Below, one piece after another: positions 59,717 to 64,000 of a DNA stretch of 64,000 bases. Position 1 is the first letter of the stretch, and each line of letters opens with the position of its first letter. Location: contig NZ_LSAZ01000006.1 in assembly GCF_001584325.1 (NCBI RefSeq), positions 56,645 to 120,644 of the forward strand. The letters run 5' to 3'. Under the pieces are notes generated by a model, which was not told the origin of the DNA, made no database searches, and saw only the letters and a program-made list of their open reading frames with translations. This stretch comes from Bacillus nakamurai. GTDB taxonomy: Bacteria; Bacillota; Bacilli; Bacillales; Bacillaceae. Both the position numbers and the translations under genes were made by a program.

Positions 59717-59743
59717 TACGGAAATAAAAGGGGAAAAGTTTCA
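59717..59743 (-). promoter_or_regulatory. ECF-sigma (sigma-W/X-type) promoter
   Basis: Minus strand: TGAAAC (59738-59743), 17-bp spacer with a T/C-rich run and CGTA (59717-59720). Confidence 0.65.
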
Positions 59744-59756
59744 TTTTAGGGATGAA

Positions 59757-59786
59757 AAAACCAAAGCATACGTGCTTTGGTTTTTA
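59757..59786. terminator. terminator of pepT
   Basis: An 8-bp stem CCAAAGCA/TGCTTTGG with A-run on one side and T-run on the other. Confidence 0.88.
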
Positions 59787-59788
59787 GA

Positions 59789-61021
59789 TTAGGCTCGTTC
59801 TTCAAACAGCTTTGCGATTTCGATGATGACGTTTACGGCTTTTTCCATATGATCGACAGAAATGTATTCATATTTTCCGTGGAAATTTTGGCCGCCCGTG
59901 AAGATATTCGGTGTCGGCAGGCCCATATAAGAGAGCTGTGAGCCGTCAGTTCCGCCGCGGATCGGTTCGATAATCGGTTCGATGTCCAGATTCTTCATGG
60001 CTTGGTACGCAACGTCAACAATTTCTCTCACGGGCTCAATTTTTTCTCTCATATTGTAGTATTGATCATGCAGCTCAAGGCTGACGCTGTTTTCTCCGTA
60101 TTTGGCTGTGAGTGCGTCTGCAATCGCCTGCATGTTTTCTTTTCTTGCCGTAAAACGTTCTCTGTCAAAATCCCTGATGATATACGACAATTTGGCTTCT
60201 GAGACGTCGCCGTTCATTGAGATTAAATGATAGAAGCCTTCGTATCCTTCTGTATATTCCGGTGCTTCCTCTTTCGGCAGCGAGTGATGGAATTCCATCG
60301 CGATTTTGGAGGCGTTGACCATTTTGTTTTTTGCCGTTCCGGGGTGAACGCTTTTTCCGTAAAACGTAAGCTTAGCAGCGGCAGCGTTAAAGCTCTCATA
60401 TTGAAGTTCGCCGAGAGGGCCTCCGTCTACGGTGTATGCAAAAGCGGCGTTAAAGCGGGCCACGTCAAATTTATGAGGGCCTCTGCCGATTTCTTCATCA
60501 GGCGTAAAAGCGACTCTGATGTTACCGTGTTTGATGTCGGGATGCTTGATCAGATAAGCCATTGCCGTCATGATTTCAGCAATGCCTGCTTTATTATCGG
60601 CTCCGAGCAGTGTCGTGCCGTCCGTTGTGATCAGTGTCTGGCCTTTATAGCCGGAAAGCTCCGGAAATTGTTCCGGTGAGAGAATGACATTGAGTTTCTC
60701 ATTTAAGACAATATCACGCCCGTCATAGCATTCAATAATCTGAGGATTCACATTTTTTCCGGTAAAGTCGGTTGCGGTGTCTACATGGGCAAGAAAACCG
60801 ATGGCGGGCACGTCTTTGTCTGTATTTGCCGGCAGGGTTGCCATCACATAGCCGTTCTCGTCGATTGTGACCTCTTCCATGCCGATTGACTTTAATTCGT
60901 TCACGAGCATGTTACCCAGCGTCAGCTGGCCGGAGGTTGATGGGCAGCTTTCGTTGCTTTCATCAGATTGTGTATCGACTTTTACATAAGACGTAAAGCG
61001 TTCAATGATCTCATTCTTCAT
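59789..61021 (-). CDS. pepT: peptidase T (tripeptide aminopeptidase)
   Basis: A 410-residue cytosolic metallopeptidase of family M20 that removes the N-terminal residue of tripeptides. Zinc ligands are in [11 protein letters not shown] (His and Asp), [11 protein letters not shown] (bridging Asp), [12 protein letters not shown] (Glu pair) and the C-terminal [14 protein letters not shown] (His). The start has AAAGGAG upstream. Confidence 0.95.
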   Translation of the reverse strand: MKNEIIERFTSYVKVDTQSDESNESCPSTSGQLTLGNMLVNELKSIGMEEVTIDENGYVMATLPANTDKDVPAIGFLAHVDTATDFTGKNVNPQIIECYDGRDIVLNEKLNVILSPEQFPELSGYKGQTLITTDGTTLLGADNKAGIAEIMTAMAYLIKHPDIKHGNIRVAFTPDEEIGRGPHKFDVARFNAAFAYTVDGGPLGELQYESFNAAAAKLTFYGKSVHPGTAKNKMVNASKIAMEFHHSLPKEEAPEYTEGYEGFYHLISMNGDVSEAKLSYIIRDFDRERFTARKENMQAIADALTAKYGENSVSLELHDQYYNMREKIEPVREIVDVAYQAMKNLDIEPIIEPIRGGTDGSQLSYMGLPTPNIFTGGQNFHGKYEYISVDHMEKAVNVIIEIAKLFEERA

Positions 61022-61068
61022 ACCGTCATCTCCTTTGTCTTATCTTACCATGTCCGGGGAAAGAATTT

Positions 61069-61482
61069 CTATTTCACAATCCCGTTTCGTATCGCAAACA
61101 CAACCGCATTGCGCGCGGCCATCGTTCCGAGCGGAATGAAGAAAAGAGAATGGGTGATGGCTGTAAACAGTCCGTTGTCTCCGGGAAGCATGGTGCTGGC
61201 CGCCATTCGCAATCCCAATACTGCTATTATGAGAATAACACTTCCAATTGAACCGCGTGACGTAATGTTTCCATTTTCTGGGTTTATCCTTACCGTGACT
61301 AATTCCCGATTCGAATCCGGCTGCAAGCCTGCTGCCAGCAATACGAGGCAGACCCCGATATTCAGCGGCGAGTGAAAAAATGACGGCTGGATGGAAGCTG
61401 CGCCCCCCCACAGCATGAAAAGCGGGATAATGATCAGCTTTGCAGGCCGGATTTCCCTTTCCCGAAGCATTAATAAAATCAC
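61069..61482 (-). pseudogene. CcdC/DUF1453-type membrane protein with damaged 5' end
   Basis: The frame encodes a four-span membrane protein (ILLMLREREIRPAKLIIIPLFMLWGG...). It is open upstream as IPFFIFIVV to 61509, where TGA (61510-61512) blocks it. A good ribosome site and ATG (61527-61545 region, MNMSNS) exist in another frame. The junction coincides with one arm of an 18-bp perfect palindrome. GTG 61482 is the only in-frame start codon and has no ribosome site. I infer a frameshift at the palindrome. The family name is from the general pattern. Confidence 0.6.
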
Positions 61483-61490
61483 AACAATAA

Positions 61491-61542
61491 AGATAAAGAA
61501 AGGAATTGCTCATATTCATAAGATCAATTCCTTTCTTTATCT
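61491..61542. repeat. 18-bp perfect inverted repeat
   Basis: AGATAAAGAAAGGAATTG (61491-61508) and its exact complement (61525-61542) flank a 16-base loop. On the minus strand the first arm contains the ribosome site and the second encodes part of the first transmembrane helix. Confidence 0.95.
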
Positions 61543-61718
61543 GTATTATATTTTCCAAAAGAAATCAATTCGTCCATAGGCAGGTTGATTTTTTTACACA
61601 GATGAAAACAAAATATGAAGGAACTGTGAAAAAACTATTAAACTTCTTGAAAATGGATGATGAAGGCAGAAAAAACCTATATAATATGGTCAATTCATTC
61701 AATAGGGAGGCTTCAATC

Positions 61719-62735
61719 ATGGCAATTTTAGTGACAGGCGGAGCGGGTTATATCGGAAGCCATACATGTGTTGAGCTGTTAAACAGCGGCTATGACATTG
61801 TGGTTCTGGATAATCTGTCAAACAGCTCAGCGGAAGCATTAGATCGGGTAAAAGACATTACCGGAAAAGGGCTGGCGTTTTATGAAGCGGACCTCCTTGA
61901 CCGGGAAGCGGTACATCGGGTGTTCGCTGAATATGACATTGAGGCCGTCATTCACTTTGCAGGATTAAAAGCGGTCGGTGAATCTGTTGCGGTGCCGCTC
62001 AGATACTACCATAACAATCTGACGGGAACGTTTATTTTATGTGAAGCCATGCAAACGTACGGTGTGAAAAAAATCGTTTTCAGTTCATCGGCGACGGTGT
62101 ACGGCGTCCCGGAAACGACGCCGATTACCGAAGACTTCCCATTAAGCGCAACAAATCCTTACGGGCATACGAAGCTGATGCTGGAGCAGATTTTGCGCGA
62201 TTTACATACGGCAGACTCTGAATGGAGCATTGCGCTGCTCCGTTACTTTAATCCGTTTGGTGCGCATACGAGCGGCCGGATCGGCGAAGACCCGAACGGC
62301 ATCCCGAATAATTTAATGCCGTATGTCGCCCAAGTAGCAGTCGGCAAGCTCGAACAATTACAGGTGTTCGGCAATGATTACCCGACCAAAGACGGCACGG
62401 GCGTGCGTGACTATATCCATGTCGTTGACCTTGCTGAAGGCCACGTCAAAGCGCTGGAAAAAATACTGAACACAACAGGCGCTGACGCCTATAACCTCGG
62501 AACGGGAACCGGCTACAGCGTTCTTGAGATGGTTAAGGCTTTTGAAAAGGTATCAGGCAAAGAAGTTCCGTACCGTTTTGCAGACAGACGCCCTGGAGAC
62601 ATCGCCGCATGCTTCGCCGACCCGGCAAAAGCAAAGGCTGAATTAGGCTGGGAAGCAAAACGCGGGCTGGAAGAGATGTGCGCCGACTCTTGGAAATGGC
62701 AGTCTTTGAATATAAACGGGTATCAAAAGGTGTAA
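61719..62735 (+). CDS. galE: UDP-glucose 4-epimerase
   Basis: A 338-residue short-chain dehydrogenase/epimerase interconverting UDP-glucose and UDP-galactose. The NAD-binding GGAGYIGSH is near residue 7, the catalytic Ser is in FSSSATVYG, and the YxxxK motif is YGHTK near 149. GGGAGG nine bases upstream fixes ATG 61719; the longer frame to 61506 runs through the palindrome region and is not coding. It supplies UDP-galactose for polysaccharides. Confidence 0.95.
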   Translation: MAILVTGGAGYIGSHTCVELLNSGYDIVVLDNLSNSSAEALDRVKDITGKGLAFYEADLLDREAVHRVFAEYDIEAVIHFAGLKAVGESVAVPLRYYHNNLTGTFILCEAMQTYGVKKIVFSSSATVYGVPETTPITEDFPLSATNPYGHTKLMLEQILRDLHTADSEWSIALLRYFNPFGAHTSGRIGEDPNGIPNNLMPYVAQVAVGKLEQLQVFGNDYPTKDGTGVRDYIHVVDLAEGHVKALEKILNTTGADAYNLGTGTGYSVLEMVKAFEKVSGKEVPYRFADRRPGDIAACFADPAKAKAELGWEAKRGLEEMCADSWKWQSLNINGYQKV

Positions 62736-62740
62736 TGAGA

Positions 62741-62772
62741 AAAGAGACCTTCAGGCGAGAAGGTCTCTTTTA
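62741..62772. terminator. bidirectional terminator between galE and yxkC
   Basis: AAAGAGACCTTC/GAAGGTCTCTTT, a 12-bp stem between convergent genes with T-rich ends. Confidence 0.92.
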
Positions 62773-62776
62773 TATA

Positions 62777-63415
62777 TTATTTAATTTTTACTTCAACATC
62801 GTTGCTGAACTTCAATTTCCAAGTTCCTTCTGCATACGCATTTTTATCTACTTCAAAAGCTTTCACGTCAGTGACCTTAATGTTTGGGTTTAAGTCGCTT
62901 AAGATTTTACTGTTGTCCACTTTTGTTTCTGTCGCATAGCTTGAAGAAGCGTCAATATCTGCATCATAGGATGTACCTTCAGAATCTACTAATTTAGCGC
63001 TCGGAATAGAAAAAGAGCTCAATGGTTTTTTCGAAATGTTTTTGACTGTATATTGCACAGCCACGATAACGCCGCCGTCAGATGCTTTTTTCTCGACAAA
63101 TTGAGTTCCTACTGAATCTCTTTTTTCTACTTTCGTAACAGTAACTTCAGTTTTTTCAGTCTTAACAGTGTCGCCGATGCTATATAATTTTTCTTTAGTA
63201 TCGGCAGCTTTTGTAGATGCAGTTTTAGATGAAGAAGAACTGCCTCCTCCGCCGATGTTTGTGATAATGACAATAACAACTATCGCTAAAATAAGTGTGA
63301 TGATTTTATGCCTCAAAAAAAAGTTTCGCTGATCTTTTCCACAATTCGGGCACTTTTTTACACCTTTTGCGATTTCTTTACCGCACGCCTTGCAAGACAC
63401 CAGATTTCCTGTCAT
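62777..63415 (-). CDS. yxkC: zinc-ribbon membrane-anchored DUF4352 protein YxkC
   Basis: A 212-residue protein. The N-terminal zinc ribbon is CKACGKEIAKGVKKCPNCG (residues 8-26). One transmembrane helix (ITLILAIVVIVIITNIGG) follows, then a Gly/Ser linker and an extracellular Ig-like DUF4352/Telomeric-repeat-like domain (YSIGDTVKTEKTEVTV ... VAVQYTVKNISKKPLS). The function is unknown. The start has AGGAGGAAG upstream. The name is by position after galE; B. subtilis yxkC is sigma-D dependent, but I see no clear sigma-D promoter here. Confidence 0.82.
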   Translation of the reverse strand: MTGNLVSCKACGKEIAKGVKKCPNCGKDQRNFFLRHKIITLILAIVVIVIITNIGGGGSSSSSKTASTKAADTKEKLYSIGDTVKTEKTEVTVTKVEKRDSVGTQFVEKKASDGGVIVAVQYTVKNISKKPLSSFSIPSAKLVDSEGTSYDADIDASSSYATETKVDNSKILSDLNPNIKVTDVKAFEVDKNAYAEGTWKLKFSNDVEVKIK

Positions 63416-63611
63416 GTTTCTTCCTCCTATGTAAACAATTTCTTAAAAACTATATACTATAATGCCTGTAAAATAATTTATAGTCAATACAATTTTTAGG
63501 CTAAATAGTATTTTAATGATTATTTATTCCTGTATTTTTGGTATCTTTTTTTATATCGACAGTAAACTGAAATATTGAATACTATTTCATAAAGTGAAGA
63601 AAAAAGAAAGC

Positions 63612-63640
63612 TTGATCATGCTTATGATTTAACGTATAAT
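63612..63640 (+). promoter_or_regulatory. sigma-A promoter of yxkD
   Basis: -35 TTGATC (63612-63617), a 17-bp spacer and perfect -10 TATAAT (63635-63640). Confidence 0.8.
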
Positions 63641-63679
63641 CTTGAAAGAAATACAAAATTAAACATGAAAAAACAGTGG

Positions 63680-63775
63680 TTTTCTAGGGTTCCGCAATAC
63701 ACATTGGTCTGGACCGAGAGGAAACACATAGCAGATTTCTGTTATGACACGGTGGGATAAAAGCCCGGGAGTTTC
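63680..63775 (+). promoter_or_regulatory. guanidine-I (ykkC/yxkD) riboswitch aptamer
   Basis: CTAGGGTTCCG, GGTCTGGACCGAGAG, AAACAC and ACGGTGGGATAAAAGCCCGGGAG are the conserved blocks of the ykkC-yxkD RNA. Members in front of yxkD are of subtype 1, which senses guanidinium. The last block overlaps the terminator stem, so ligand binding would permit read-through. Confidence 0.92.
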
Positions 63776-63813
63776 TGCTCTTTTGATGAAGAGTATTCTC
63801 CCGGGCTTTTTTG
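63761..63813 (+). terminator. riboswitch-controlled terminator
   Basis: AAGCCCGGGAG (63761-63771) pairs perfectly with CTCCCGGGCTT (63798-63808), followed by T residues. Its left arm is shared with the aptamer. Confidence 0.92.
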
Positions 63814-63840
63814 ATTTTATAAAAAGGGAGTGTCTGTGAT

Positions 63841-64000
63841 GAAAAAGAGATTGCTGGATGTGCTGATGCTGATAGTGGGTGCTTTTTTCTTTGCATTGGC
63901 CGTTAATTTATTCGCCATTCCGAATGATCTTGGGGAGGGCGGGGTAACGGGGCTTACCTTGATCTTATACTATGTGTTTGAATGGTCGCCCGGGGTTACC
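63841..64000 (+). CDS. yxkD: YitT-family membrane protein YxkD, 5' part
   Basis: The first 53 codons are present; the gene runs off the right edge. The N-terminus MKKRLLDVLMLIVGAFFFALAVNLF and NDLGEGGVTGLTLILYY are typical of the DUF161/YitT membrane family. AAAAAGGGAG lies about nine bases upstream. Guanidine-I control implies a role in guanidine handling, possibly export, but the transport activity of this family is not established. Confidence 0.88.

Noticed and set aside
61040..61558. 172-codon minus-strand frame starting [10 protein letters not shown]
   Set aside because: It has the plausible ATG and ribosome site but its body is the wrong frame of the membrane protein; it is better explained by a frameshift at the palindrome.

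Overview
The window is chromosomal DNA of a Bacillus of the B. subtilis species complex. Gene order, protein lengths and moderate GC content point to the B. velezensis / B. amyloliquefaciens branch. The backbone is collinear with what I recall of the B. subtilis yxe-deo-hut-yxi-bgl-wapA-yxj-galE-yxk region, so many names rest on sequence plus position. No rRNA, tRNA, CRISPR array, transposase or integrase was seen.

Layout. 1-3.7 kb: 5' end of a Fur-controlled siderophore-binding lipoprotein gene, then yxeC-yxeH. 3.8-8.1 kb: deoR and the deoxynucleoside operon dra-nupC-pdp. 8.1-15.7 kb (minus strand): the complete histidine operon hutP-H-U-I-G-M with its HutP antitermination site. 15.8-17.2 kb: arabinanase abn2, whose signal peptide looks frameshifted. 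17.3-23.8 kb: an AT-rich insertion with a UPF1-like helicase-nuclease, a Nudix hydrolase and a phospholipase-D/DEAH helicase, the best candidate for an uncharacterised defence module. 24.0-26.7 kb: an LXG toxin operon. 26.7-30.3 kb: LicT-controlled bglPH. 30.4-31.9 kb: yxiE and yxxF. 32.1-46.8 kb: the giant wall-associated RHS toxin WapA, followed by an AT-rich run of immunity-like genes, an orphan WapA C-terminal module and gene fragments. 46.8-50.6 kb: dbpA, yxiO, licT. 50.6-53.5 kb: a LicT-type leader with no gene behind it, a broken catalase gene and yxiS. 53.6-58.9 kb: a secreted protein, nupG with a guanine riboswitch, an rRNA methyltransferase with a possible leader peptide, a methionine-synthase-like gene with an amber stop behind an intact SAM riboswitch, and yxjI. 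59.0-64 kb: two small genes behind ECF-sigma-type promoters, pepT, a damaged membrane-protein gene beside an 18-bp perfect palindrome, galE, yxkC, and the guanidine-I riboswitch with the start of yxkD.

Functional themes. Catabolic operons with RNA-level control dominate the backbone: HutP antitermination, LicT antitermination, and guanine, SAM and guanidine aptamers. Two polymorphic toxin systems (LXG and WapA) and the helicase island form the accessory, conflict-related content. All three are more AT-rich than their surroundings and lie in known variable spots.

Damage. At least four backbone genes carry apparent inactivating changes: abn2, katE, yxjG/H and the DUF1453-like gene. These may be real decay or residual sequencing errors. 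Raw reads would decide.
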